A stretch of 12,585 nucleotides of DNA from JAEUIT01 sp034439815 (GCA_034439815.1 JAWXBD010000097.1:1-12585); one strand, 5' to 3'. Positions 1 through 8,044 are shown, counted from the stretch's first letter. Notes: generated from the letters alone by a model not told the origin. Made by a program: numbers and translations.

Positions 1-72
1 CGTCTGCGGATCACGCCGGATCCATTCCACGGCGAATGGAACTACGTGATCACCCCGCGCCGGAAATCTTGA
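1..72 (+). CDS. C-terminal end of an ISAzo13/Rhodopirellula-type transposase (partial, 5' end outside window)
   Basis: Frame 1 is open from the window edge to a TGA at 70-72 and encodes the last 23 residues of a protein. It contains the block FHGEWNYVITPR, which resembles from memory the conserved C-terminus (F-H-G-x-W-N-Y-x-I-x-P) of the DDE transposases of the ISAzo13 family (Pfam DDE_Tnp_ISAZ013), common in planctomycetes. No catalytic DDE residues are inside the window, so activity cannot be judged. The stop lies about 23 bp before a point where an unrelated minus-strand frame (WD40) begins, as expected for an IS end inserted in a host gene. The identification rests on one short motif recalled without a search; a different protein ending is possible. 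Confidence 0.55.
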   Translation, partial: RLRITPDPFHGEWNYVITPRRKS

Positions 73-95
73 CCATGTTATTTCTGAGCGCGCCC
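1..95 (+). mobile_element. Right end of an insertion sequence, putative terminus near 93-97
   Basis: After the transposase-like stop at 70-72 come 23 non-coding bases ending at a CCC (93-95). Read inward from the right, the terminus would begin GGGCGCGCTCAGAAATAAC, which looks like an IS terminal inverted repeat. The opposite-strand WD40 frame runs straight into this stretch and hits TAA at 78-80, so its last half-dozen residues would be IS-derived. The exact boundary and target duplication cannot be fixed because the left IS end is outside the window. This is inference from layout. Confidence 0.4.
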
Positions 96-866
96 TAAGC
101 CAGTGCGCGAAATGCAGGCCGCGCGATTGCTGTCGGGCGTGGGAAACATGAAGGAGATCGGGATGCCGTGCAGTTCCCCGCTGACGGACCAGTCACCGCG
201 GAGATCGCGTTGCAGGCGGACAAGGCTGGATGCATCGTTCGCGACGAGCCACTCGTCCCGCGCTGGAAGGTACGTGCACGCAACGATGTTCGACCGCGAC
301 CCCACGATCGAATCCGGCACACTCGGGAGGCGGCGCACTCGATCGTGCACGCGTCCGTCGTCGAGTTGCACGGTCACGGCGATGTCGTTGGCACCCGCGA
401 GCGAAACATGAATCCGTGATCCGTCGTGACACACGATGCGCTCCGATCCGCGCTGATATGCCATCCCGCATGGTTCAAGTTGAACGGACCAGCGTTCGGT
501 TCCGCTCCGATGGTCGACCCGTCGAAGCAATCCGCTCGCGCTCAGCGTCACGAGATCCTGTTCGTCGACGAAGATCGAACCAACGATGGGGGTCGTGTCA
601 CCGCGGATCAGCGATGCTTCGGCATTGGGCTCCGCGACGATCCACGTTGCACCACTCAGGCATCCGACCGCCACGATCCGCGCATCGCTGGTCATGGCGA
701 TCGATGATGGCCGCATCGCGGGAACTCGCCACGTCCTGAGCACGTCAAGGTTGTCTGTCGCGCAGAGCAGGGCCGCTCCATGCTCGCTGACGAGTACCGC
801 GACCTGTCCGTCATCGGACAGTCGGCCCGCGGTAGTAGGAGTACTGCGCGCGGCGGGATTCCGGCG
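78..866 (-). pseudogene. Detached, truncated WD40 C-terminal part of the neighbouring kinase gene
   Basis: This minus-strand frame is open from just after a TGA at 867-869 to TAA at 78-80 (262 codons). It has no convincing start with a ribosome binding site; the first ATG is at 743. The translation has WD40-like strands: a segment reading GRLSDDGQVAVLVSEHG at about 826-776, then SIAMTSDARIVAVGCLSG and later SGLLRRVDHRSGTERW. The fragment directly continues the propeller of the kinase gene, whose own frame ends 55 bases inside this one. Deleting one G of the GGG at 826-828 would join the two as ...YYRG-RLSDDG.... The 3' end runs into the putative IS terminus, so the native C-terminus is missing. 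I read it as the broken second half of a kinase-WD40 protein of over 1000 residues. A sequencing error at the GGG is an alternative explanation for the frameshift but not for the IS truncation. Confidence 0.7.
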
Positions 867-3081
867 TCACTCGGTTGGATAGTCCGCAGCCTGCTACGCG
901 AACATGGCCGTTCACACCGGCGCTGGCGACCCACTCCCCGGTCGCTGATACGCAGATCGCCGTGACCGGACCGAGATGAGTTTGTCGATCGCGCTCGAAG
1001 GTATCGGGTCCAAAGCTTTTCGTCATGACGCGGCCCAGAGGGTCGCCCAGGACCAGGACGCGCCCGTCGTCCGAACTGTCGATCAATTCTCCCGTTCCAT
1101 ACGCCAACTGGGAGTCAAAGCGATTTGTTGCCCCGTCATCGCATCGCAATGGACCGTTGTTGACCGAGACAAACGCATAATTGTTGGGGCCGATCCATGC
1201 AGCATCAAGAATCTTGCCGAACCCGTGCAGCTCGCGCGTCGATCCAGTTGTCTCGATCTGCACATTCACCGCGAGGCCTCGGACTCCGAGTGCGAGGATG
1301 CGATCTTCGCTCTGGGAAAGGAAACAGCGGTGATACTCACGGTCCTCGTCGAGAGCGAATGAATCCATCGTGACGTTCGTATCCACGTCAATGACTTTGA
1401 GCATGCCCGGCGGCAGCAGGAAAAGCCGGTGCCCATCGCGCGAAATTGCGGCTGCAGCGACGTCCCAGGATCGTACGGGCCGCAGTGACGCCAGATCGAT
1501 GAGCGTCGTATGGCCTTGGCTGCTGAATGCCAAGATGCGCGAGGAGTCGTGGCCTACATCGAAATGGACTACTTTCCCTCCGATCCTCGTGATTTCCGTC
1601 CGCCGATCCGGTCGGAAGGGATCGACGAGGCTGACTCGACCAGACGCGTCACCGATCAGGAGGCCGCGCTCTTGCGGTGCGAAGCTCAGCGCGGTCACGG
1701 GTGCGTCCCACGTGATGTCGCACGGCACCCCGCTCCGGAACGCGGCGAGCAATCGTGCTTCCCACGCTGGCGGGTCGACGGCCAGGTCGCGTAGGAGCGC
1801 AGGAAGCTGGTCGCGCCCCGCAAGATTGACGGCGAACGCTGCCGTGGCGAGCTGCCTGGTGTACAGCTGGAACCGCGCGTCGTCGCTCGCCGCCGCTGTC
1901 TCCTTGGTCGAGCGATGCAGCGCCACAGCGAGCAGTGTCAATGACACCAGCGCGAGTGCGACGAACGCCTGCCAGCGATGGCGGCGGAGCGCGTGACGCA
2001 ACAGGTAACCGATCGACGCAGTTCGAGCGGCGACCGGCTCTCCCTGCAGCCAGCGATCCAGATCCTCGGCGAATTCCGTCGCCGAGGAATAGCGGTCGTG
2101 AGGCACTGGCGACATCGCCTTTGTGATCACCCGCGCGAGGTCGATTCCGGCGAGCTTGCGGAGTTCGAGCGCCTGGCTGCGCTCGGTGTGCTGCTGTCGC
2201 ATCGAAGCGGGGCGCTTACCCGTGAGCAACTCGTGCAGCGTGACGCCGAGGCTGTAGACGTCCGAGCGGGTGTCGGAGGCATCCTCGGGATTCGGGAACT
2301 GCTCCGGTGCCATGTACTCGACGGTCCCGAGCCATGTCGTGCACGACGATGTCGGTGCGAACTCCGCGAACTCCGCGCTGATCGCGCGGGCGATGCCGAA
2401 GTCGATCACCTTGGGGATCCCGTCGTCACCGACGAGCACGTTCGCCGGCTTGATGTCGCGATGAATCACGCCGCGCGTATGTCCGTAACCGACGGCATGA
2501 CAGGCAAGCGCGAACAGTTCCACCCGCGCCCGCAGCGGAAGCCGCCGCTCGCGGGCATACGTCGTGAGTGGGCGGGCCTCGGGAACGAGATCCATCGCGA
2601 AGTAGGGGATCTCTTGTTCGTTCGCGTCGACCGTACAGCCTGCGGCAAAGACTTTCGTGATGTTCGGGTGATCGAGACAGGCGAGCAACTGCGTCTCGAA
2701 CCGGAGCCGCTGATGTGAGCTTCGGGACCGGCCTCGCGCGGGGATGAGTTTGATTGCGACGCGGCGGCGAGGACTGTCTTGCGTGGCCTCGTAGACCACG
2801 CCCATGCCGCCCTCGCCGATCTTGCGATCGAGCGTGAATCCGTCAAACGCGGATCCAATGCCGATTTCGCCCCGCGCCAAATCCCGAAAGAGCCCGATGA
2901 GCCGATCGGGCGCTTCGAGGAGCCCGTCGGCGATTGACGAACTCGGCGATCGCTCGCGAGGCATCTCGCGGGGCGGGGAGTCACGCGGAGTCTCCGCAGG
3001 CGCCGTTTCGATGCGCGTTTGACCATGATCGTCGGCCGCATCGGCACCGCCGGTCATCCCGTCCACGTCGATGTCACTCAC
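811..3081 (-). CDS. Membrane Ser/Thr protein kinase (PknB/Hanks type) with WD40 beta-propeller, C-terminally frameshifted
   Basis: This is a eukaryotic-like Ser/Thr kinase. With a GTG start at 3081 the product is 756 residues. Visible kinase motifs are the Gly-rich loop GEGGMGVV (about 89-96), VAIK with the ATP-anchoring lysine K111, the catalytic loop HRDIKPAN (207-214), DFG (227-229), APE (258-260) and DVYSLGV in helix F, so the catalytic set looks complete. One hydrophobic helix (about 370-388) follows, then WD40-like strands from about 455 on, expected to lie outside the cytoplasmic membrane. GTG 3081 is preferred because AGAGGAAG (3089-3096) sits 7 nt upstream; a longer frame starting at TTG 3192 would begin inside the terminator of the preceding gene. 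The frame stops at 811-813 within a propeller blade, while the blade pattern carries on in another frame (78-866). The gene is therefore probably inactivated or mis-sequenced in its sensor part, although the kinase domain could still be made. Confidence 0.88.
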   Translation of the reverse strand: MSDIDVDGMTGGADAADDHGQTRIETAPAETPRDSPPREMPRERSPSSSIADGLLEAPDRLIGLFRDLARGEIGIGSAFDGFTLDRKIGEGGMGVVYEATQDSPRRRVAIKLIPARGRSRSSHQRLRFETQLLACLDHPNITKVFAAGCTVDANEQEIPYFAMDLVPEARPLTTYARERRLPLRARVELFALACHAVGYGHTRGVIHRDIKPANVLVGDDGIPKVIDFGIARAISAEFAEFAPTSSCTTWLGTVEYMAPEQFPNPEDASDTRSDVYSLGVTLHELLTGKRPASMRQQHTERSQALELRKLAGIDLARVITKAMSPVPHDRYSSATEFAEDLDRWLQGEPVAARTASIGYLLRHALRRHRWQAFVALALVSLTLLAVALHRSTKETAAASDDARFQLYTRQLATAAFAVNLAGRDQLPALLRDLAVDPPAWEARLLAAFRSGVPCDITWDAPVTALSFAPQERGLLIGDASGRVSLVDPFRPDRRTEITRIGGKVVHFDVGHDSSRILAFSSQGHTTLIDLASLRPVRSWDVAAAAISRDGHRLFLLPPGMLKVIDVDTNVTMDSFALDEDREYHRCFLSQSEDRILALGVRGLAVNVQIETTGSTRELHGFGKILDAAWIGPNNYAFVSVNNGPLRCDDGATNRFDSQLAYGTGELIDSSDDGRVLVLGDPLGRVMTKSFGPDTFERDRQTHLGPVTAICVSATGEWVASAGVNGHVRVAGCGLSNRVTPESRRAQYSYYRGPTVR

Positions 3082-3088
3082 AGTGCGA

Positions 3089-3096
3089 CTTCCTCT
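3089..3096 (-). promoter_or_regulatory. Ribosome binding site deciding the kinase GTG start
   Basis: On the minus strand AGAGGAAG lies 7 nt before GTG 3079-3081. No comparable site precedes the in-frame TTG 3192 or ATG 3189, both within the terminator stem-loop. I see no convincing -35/-10 pair in the roughly 85 bases between terminator and start. Confidence 0.6.
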
Positions 3097-3165
3097 GATC
3101 AGGCGCTCGCTGCAGCCTGCCGCAGACCCCCGCGAAAATCGTACCGGCGGAAGTGCTTCATGGGG

Positions 3166-3206
3166 AAAGCAAAAGACCCCTTTGCCCATCAAAGGGCAAA
3201 GGGGTC
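3166..3206 (-). terminator. Rho-independent terminator of the FG-GAP/dockerin gene
   Basis: A perfect 13-bp stem (3175-3187 with 3194-3206, arm GACCCCTTTGCCC) has a 6-nt loop and is followed on the minus strand by TTTTGCTTT. It lies 71 bp after the stop of the gene ending at 3277 and before the kinase start. The plus-strand side has no T-run, so it works for minus-strand transcription and suggests the kinase is transcribed separately. Confidence 0.88.
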
Positions 3207-3276
3207 GTGAGATTGCGTCGCGTCAACGCTGCTCGATCGGCGCGATCAGCGAACAGAGAATCAGGCGATCAAAGAA

Positions 3277-5796
3277 TCAGGGGCAATTGCCCCAGCTGCC
3301 GAGCAGGACGGCGAGATCGGCGGCATCCACGCTGCCGTCGTTTGTCAGATCTTGCGGACCGCCGAGTGATCCGAACGCACCGAGGAGCGTGGCGAGATCG
3401 GCGCCGTCGACCGCATTGCTGCCGTCGAAGTCGGCGGCGCACGGCGTCTTGCCTTGGCAAACGCTTACCCGCACAGTTTGCCCTGCGACTCCGTTCTCAA
3501 ATGCCGAGTTGTTGGGATTGTCGCTTGCGAGGTACCGAACGTTCATGTCACCCGACGTCGCCAGCACCGAATCGCTGAACGTCATCCACGTGCTGTTCGT
3601 CGTGCTGATCGAACGGACCGTAGTCCAGTCCGCTCCGCCGTTGAACGACACTTGAACGTGCAGCTGATCAGCCTGGGTCGGCGTAGCCGGGAAGTCATCG
3701 CAATACACCCACGCGGTGTACTCGATCGACACGGGCAGTCCTGCGTTCACCGGGATCGATGGTGAGGTCAGGATCGTCGGTCCGCCGTCGAGGTCGGACG
3801 CGGAGGCCGCGCCGCCTGGGACGCCGTTGCCGGTGACCCACGCGAACTTGCCGAGGCCAGGAGCGTCGCCGTTCGACTGCGCGGGCACGCCGAGGTTCGT
3901 CGTGCCGACGGGCATCGCGAGCACCCATGCACCACCGGTGACGGCGGTGTTGGTGACCGTCCAGCCTTCCACGCCATTCTCAAAGATCGTCGTGTACGCC
4001 AGCTCTTCGCCGGTCGTCGGAGTCGCTGAGAAGAACGCCGACGGCGCGGTCGGCGGATCGGTGTAGGTCACAGGCGAGTTGGAGATCTGGCCGCTGACGT
4101 AGAAGTCAACGGTCTGACCGCAGTCGAGCGCCGGCAGTGTCGCAATGAATGTCGACGGGCCGCCGCTGAGATCGCTGGACACCCACGGGCCGCCATCGAC
4201 CCGGTAGTTCAGGTCGAGCGATCCGGCGACGAATGTTCCGCCACCGAGGATCGACGTGTCGACCGTGAACTCGGTGGGAACGCCGACTTCGAGCGCCGAC
4301 GGCGTGCCGCCGGAGTACGCGAAGGTGATGCCCAGCGGCGGATTGTTGCGCCAGACATCGATGCCTGCGCAACGCAGGATGACGAGGTCCAGCCAGCCGT
4401 CGCCGTCAATGTCGATCGGGGCGAAGTCATAGGTCGAGCCAAGCTTCGCGTTCGGAATGAGCTGCCCGATCTCGTCGAGCATGCCGGCACCGGCCAGACC
4501 GGTGTTGCGATAGATGTGGCCGCGACGGTTGCTGTTGGGGCAGAACGGCGGAAGGTCGGCGTCGACGTCGGCAATCATGACGTCGAGCCTGCCGTCGTTG
4601 TCGAGATCGGCGATGCGGCACGCGTTGCCGAACTCGCTCAGCGAGTCGGCGATCGTGAACGAGGTGAAGTTCGCAAACCCGTCGGCGCCGTTGCCAGTGT
4701 TGATCAGGAACTTGTCCTTGCCGTCATCGACGACAACAAGATCCGGCTTGCCGTCGCCGTTCAGGTCACCAACGCCGAGCGCGTACGGGTTGCCGGCCGT
4801 TGCCTGGTCAGGGCCGCTGAATGAGTTGCCGAGATCGGCGGGCTTCGCATACAGCGTCGCGACGTTCTGTCCGCCGGTCAGCGTGTTGATGCGCACGATG
4901 TCCGTCGCACCGTCGCCGTTCATGTCGGCCGCCACCACGGCGTTGCCGAACGCCGATGCGAGCTGCGCCGTCGTGAAGCGGGTGTTGGTGGTGTCGAAAA
5001 AGTAGCCCGGTCCCGGACCGCTCGGATCATCGCCCCAGTTCACCAGGAACTTGTTGTCGTAATCCTTGGACGCGGTTTCGCCAGGGCTCAGCTGGCACTC
5101 GCCTGCATCGCTCGTGTCGCCGTCACCGTTCAGGTCGATGCACACCGTTCCGCTCGTCTCGGGGGTGTCGTAGTCGACGAAGAAGATGTCGGGGTAGCCG
5201 TCACCGGTGAGATCGGCGAGCGTGCCTTCGCATGCGCGCGGGTTCGCGGCATTGCCCGACTTCGAGAACATCACCGGAATGCGGGCGTCTTCAAACCGGA
5301 AGCCCTGCCATGCGCCGCCGGCGTCGTCGCCGAGATTGATGTAAACGCGGGGCTGGCCAATGACAGCATTGACCTGGTCGCTCATCGTCGTGAACGTGAC
5401 GAGGTCGAGCCAGCCGTCGCCGTTGACATCGATGGCCTTGACGTCACGGTCGTTGGTCGGTGCCTTCATGCCGAGGTCGCCGACGACATCGCTCGCGGTG
5501 CCGTACTCTTGCGTGCGCTCAGTCAGCACGCCGCCTTCGTTCATGAGCAGCAGGTTCGGGAAGCCGCCCTGGATCGAACCGGGGAACTTGCGGAAGATCG
5601 CAATGTCCGAATCGCCGTCCTGATCAAAGTCGCCGACGGCGTACGCCTTCTCAAGATTGTCATTCTGAAACGCGGGGCTCATCATGAGACGGGAAGCCGT
5701 CTCATCAACGAACGAAGTTTGCCACTGTCCCCACGCCGAGGACGCCGTAGCGGCCAACGCGGCGGTGAGAACGAAAACGGTTCTCGTCATGCGCAT
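3277..5796 (-). CDS. Secreted FG-GAP/VCBS-repeat protein with C-terminal dockerin-like tandem
   Basis: The 839-residue exported protein starts with a signal peptide (RMTRTV, hydrophobic FVLTAALAATASS, likely cleavage after AWG at about 23). ATG 5796 is chosen because AGGAGA (5802-5807) lies 5 nt upstream; extending the frame to 5883 would add 29 residues before the signal peptide. At least seven FG-GAP/VCBS Ca-binding cores of the form D-x-(D/N)-x-D-G-x-x-D follow, near residues 56, 123, 195, 291, 344, 397 and 461, consistent with a beta-propeller of the integrin-alpha type. Residues about 490-600 look Ig-like, and about 601-780 resemble a carbohydrate-binding or MAM-like jelly roll (FENGVEGWTV). 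The end (787-837) holds two dockerin-like Ca loops, DFDGSNAVDGADL and LTNDGSVDAADL, finishing in SWGNCP. The role is probably surface adhesion or ligand binding; no catalytic motif was seen. The gene is monocistronic between two hairpin terminators. Confidence 0.88.
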   Translation of the reverse strand: MRMTRTVFVLTAALAATASSAWGQWQTSFVDETASRLMMSPAFQNDNLEKAYAVGDFDQDGDSDIAIFRKFPGSIQGGFPNLLLMNEGGVLTERTQEYGTASDVVGDLGMKAPTNDRDVKAIDVNGDGWLDLVTFTTMSDQVNAVIGQPRVYINLGDDAGGAWQGFRFEDARIPVMFSKSGNAANPRACEGTLADLTGDGYPDIFFVDYDTPETSGTVCIDLNGDGDTSDAGECQLSPGETASKDYDNKFLVNWGDDPSGPGPGYFFDTTNTRFTTAQLASAFGNAVVAADMNGDGATDIVRINTLTGGQNVATLYAKPADLGNSFSGPDQATAGNPYALGVGDLNGDGKPDLVVVDDGKDKFLINTGNGADGFANFTSFTIADSLSEFGNACRIADLDNDGRLDVMIADVDADLPPFCPNSNRRGHIYRNTGLAGAGMLDEIGQLIPNAKLGSTYDFAPIDIDGDGWLDLVILRCAGIDVWRNNPPLGITFAYSGGTPSALEVGVPTEFTVDTSILGGGTFVAGSLDLNYRVDGGPWVSSDLSGGPSTFIATLPALDCGQTVDFYVSGQISNSPVTYTDPPTAPSAFFSATPTTGEELAYTTIFENGVEGWTVTNTAVTGGAWVLAMPVGTTNLGVPAQSNGDAPGLGKFAWVTGNGVPGGAASASDLDGGPTILTSPSIPVNAGLPVSIEYTAWVYCDDFPATPTQADQLHVQVSFNGGADWTTVRSISTTNSTWMTFSDSVLATSGDMNVRYLASDNPNNSAFENGVAGQTVRVSVCQGKTPCAADFDGSNAVDGADLATLLGAFGSLGGPQDLTNDGSVDAADLAVLLGSWGNCP

Positions 5797-5801
5797 CGAA
5801 A

Positions 5802-5867
5802 TCTCCTGTAGCTGATGTGGGCACACGCGCCCGGAATTGTCAGGTTCGTGGGCGGAAAGCCCACATC
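5802..5867 (-). promoter_or_regulatory. 5' leader of the FG-GAP gene with SD and two mutually exclusive hairpins
   Basis: In the minus-strand transcript, GATGTGGGC (5867-5859) can pair with the nearby GCCCAC (5853-5848; 6 bp, 5-nt loop). Alternatively it can pair over 9 bp with GCCCACATC (5822-5814), which ends 6 nt before the AGGAGA Shine-Dalgarno (5807-5802). Both pairings use the same 5' arm, so they compete. This resembles leader control of translation, but it matches no riboswitch class I recognise and could be chance. Promoter elements further upstream (5868-5901) are not convincing. Confidence 0.4.
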
Positions 5868-5901
5868 GACAGATCAAACACAAACATATCAGACATCAGA
5901 T

Positions 5902-5935
5902 GGTTGCGGCGGCTGCACACGCGGCCGCCGCAACC
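5902..5935 (-). terminator. GC-rich hairpin terminator after the di-heme oxidoreductase gene
   Basis: A 12-bp perfect stem (GGTTGCGGCGGC at 5902-5913 with its complement at 5924-5935) has a 10-nt loop and lies 35 bp past the stop of the gene ending at 5971. The minus-strand tail is only moderately T-rich (no long T-run), so its termination efficiency is uncertain. Confidence 0.65.
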
Positions 5936-5970
5936 TTCTGACAATTACTCGCCGTCGCGACGAGCACGAC

Positions 5971-7680
5971 TTAGCCGGGGTCGCAGACACCCCATGCACC
6001 GAGCAGGATCGCGAGATCCGCAGCATTCACAATGTTGTCGTCGTTCAGATCGAACGTGTCGGTGCCCCAGGCACCCAACAGGACGGCCAGATCGGCGCCA
6101 TCGACGGAGCCGCTGAGATTGAAGTCACCGACGCAGGTGGCGCAACGGTCGGGGATGCCGTCGAGGTCCTCGTCTGTCAAGGTCCCCATGAGGAGTTCGA
6201 ACAGGTCGGACTCGCCGTCGTTGTCGCAGTCGCCGTTGGCACCCTCGTACACCAATTCGAAGGCTGCGAAGTCGGTCAGGTCGATCGTGCCGTTCTGATC
6301 GATATCTGAGACGGCACACGGCATGTCTGGCGTGATCCCCGTCTGGCCAAAGCAGGCCTTGAACTCGAGGAAGTCGACGTACTGGATGTGGCCGTTGGGG
6401 TCGTGATCGAATTCAAGACGGCCGAGGGAGTCGAGGAAGGTGTAGAGCTGCGACTTCTGGACGGAGTCCAGTGCGTTGAAGGCGACCAGCGTGCTTGCGC
6501 CTTCGCCGAACGGACCGTGCAGCTGAATGGCGAGCTGGACACGGTCTTCAAACGTTCCGCCAGCCGCGAGTCCGTTGTGCAGCATCGGATCGCGCACACG
6601 GAGATCCCAGAGGGCCGGGGTGCGGATCTCTTCGCCGGAGGCGTCGCCCTGAACGATGCCGTCCGCCAGCTGGCCCATGTTGTGAAGCAGGAAGTCGGAG
6701 TACGGCCGAATCGTCGTGTTGCGGATCGCGGTTTCGAGACTGCGATCGTTTGATGTGGTAAACGACGGGACGTGGCACTTGGCGCAGCCGATCGTGTTGA
6801 AGATCACTTCGCCGGTCATGCCCGACTTCGGCGTCTGCGGCGGAACACCGAGGTACCGCTGGAAGTGCGTGACGCGATCGACGAAGTCGAAACCTTCCGA
6901 GTCCTGAATGTCTTCCGGATCAGAAACGGTGTCGCACATCGCGAGCAATTCCATGTTGCCGTTGGGCGCGTTGTCAAAGTCGAGGAACCGGTTCGACAGG
7001 CCCATTTCATTCTGAGCGGCATCCGCAGAGAAGGTCAGGACTGTTGCGACTTGCGCCTTCCATCCGAATCGGCCCACGTGCAGCTCGCCCGGAAACTCGA
7101 ACGGCTCGACCATGTGTGCACGGCCGGAAACGCCATCGCCATCAAGGTCATTCGGATCGGCGTTCGCGAGGATCTGCTTGTCCGGAATCGCTTCGACCAA
7201 GCCATAGGCGAGCGATCCGTTGGTCATACGAATAGCTATGGTATTGCAAATTTCTTCATCGGGAATGAGCTCGGCACACGCCGTGTTGCTGTTCGTTGCC
7301 ACTTGGTGCAGAGAGCCCCCGAGCTGCTCAAGCGGATCAAACACGCCCTTGTCCGTGTTGCCGAAGCGCGTCACCGAGATCGCGCCCGTTCCGCCGAGCG
7401 GATTCGAGTGGCACGAGAAGCAGCCGGACTTGTTGAAAATCGGCCCGAGGCCTTGTTCGACGGTGAGCGGCGTCGAGTACAGCACCTTGCCCGCTTCAAA
7501 GAGCGCGAGCTCGGCGGCCGTGAGGCCGGGGAGGGGAGCGCCAGCCTTCGGTTGCGGGGTGATGCCGCCTGCGGACGCAAGCGATGCGGCCATGGAAACG
7601 GCGATGAAGCTGCCGAGAATTGTGAGGGAGCGCGGGGAACGCATTGGGGGTCGACACGACGAGACAGAACTCTGACGCAC
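5971..7680 (-). CDS. Secreted di-heme oxidoreductase (DUF1111/DHOR family) with Ca-binding and dockerin-like C-terminus
   Basis: The 569-residue protein has two c-type heme motifs, CFSCH (87-91) and CAKCH (299-303), the pattern of the DUF1111 'thiol/di-heme oxidoreductase' relatives of bacterial MauG/cytochrome c peroxidase. The conserved block RTPALWDLRVRDPMLHNG (353-370) supports that family. An N-terminal signal peptide (hydrophobic SLTILGSFIAVSMAASLASA, about 18-37) predicts heme attachment outside the cytoplasm. After the heme domain (about 50-425) come EF-hand-like loops (SDIDQNGTIDLTDF), a thrombospondin-3-like stretch (DCDNDGESDLFE, DEDLDGIPD), and two dockerin-like repeats ending GAWGVCDPG. 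GTG 7680 is chosen because AGGAGG (7686-7691) lies 5 nt upstream; ATG 7644 has no such site. The substrate is unknown; peroxidase or protein-oxidation chemistry is possible by family. A redox enzyme with a dockerin-like tail suggests a surface-anchored role. Confidence 0.88.
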   Translation of the reverse strand: MRQSSVSSCRPPMRSPRSLTILGSFIAVSMAASLASAGGITPQPKAGAPLPGLTAAELALFEAGKVLYSTPLTVEQGLGPIFNKSGCFSCHSNPLGGTGAISVTRFGNTDKGVFDPLEQLGGSLHQVATNSNTACAELIPDEEICNTIAIRMTNGSLAYGLVEAIPDKQILANADPNDLDGDGVSGRAHMVEPFEFPGELHVGRFGWKAQVATVLTFSADAAQNEMGLSNRFLDFDNAPNGNMELLAMCDTVSDPEDIQDSEGFDFVDRVTHFQRYLGVPPQTPKSGMTGEVIFNTIGCAKCHVPSFTTSNDRSLETAIRNTTIRPYSDFLLHNMGQLADGIVQGDASGEEIRTPALWDLRVRDPMLHNGLAAGGTFEDRVQLAIQLHGPFGEGASTLVAFNALDSVQKSQLYTFLDSLGRLEFDHDPNGHIQYVDFLEFKACFGQTGITPDMPCAVSDIDQNGTIDLTDFAAFELVYEGANGDCDNDGESDLFELLMGTLTDEDLDGIPDRCATCVGDFNLSGSVDGADLAVLLGAWGTDTFDLNDDNIVNAADLAILLGAWGVCDPG

Positions 7681-7685
7681 AAAGG

Positions 7686-7691
7686 CCTCCT
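7686..7691 (-). promoter_or_regulatory. Ribosome binding site deciding the GTG start of the di-heme oxidoreductase
   Basis: Minus-strand AGGAGG lies 5 nt before GTG at 7678-7680. It makes the GTG, not ATG 7644, the likely start, adding 12 residues to the n-region of the signal peptide. Confidence 0.7.
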
Positions 7692-7797
7692 ACTGGCGGA
7701 TGGGTCGACTGCTTGGACATGGCAGCGACGACTTCACGATCAACAACGATGGACGCCCGGTCCAACTCTCCCCCCGCGAGAGATGTGGAGCAGGCTG

Positions 7798-7823
7798 CTC
7801 TGAACACCGGATCTGAACACCGA
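7798..7823 (+). repeat. Two-copy 13-bp tandem repeat in a divergent promoter region
   Basis: CTCTGAACACCGG is followed directly by ATCTGAACACCGA, sharing TCTGAACACCG (7799-7809 and 7812-7822). It sits about 120 bp upstream of the heme gene start. Close tandem sites like this often bind a regulator, but nothing in the window identifies one. Confidence 0.6.
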
Positions 7824-8044
7824 ACGAGTTTTTCACACGGTTCGATGAGGCTCTGCCACGCTTGAAGCCGCATCGAAAAGACCAGTCACGCACGCTTCGT
7901 CCGACACCAGTCGCGCGGCGCATCGCAGCTCGATGCACGCGCGCCAATCCGTACGAAGTACCCCCCCGCACCGAGCACTGAAGTTATCAGCGGTCCGACC
8001 TGAGGGAAGCCCCCTAACGAGGTATTCCTGAATTCTCCCGTCAA

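Noticed and set aside
1978..2718. 246-codon plus-strand open frame opposite the kinase domain
   Set aside because: Antisense of the conserved kinase motifs; no independent evidence.
3082..3192. N-terminal extension of the kinase to TTG 3192
   Set aside because: It would start inside the stem-loop of the upstream gene's terminator; GTG 3081 has its own SD.
5797..5883. 29-residue N-terminal extension of the FG-GAP protein
   Set aside because: It would place a Cys-rich non-hydrophobic segment before the signal peptide and translate through the SD and leader hairpins; ATG 5796 has a well-placed SD.
6772..7803. 343-codon plus-strand open frame opposite the di-heme oxidoreductase
   Set aside because: Antisense to a gene with two clear heme motifs; the translation shows no family features and it is a typical high-GC shadow.
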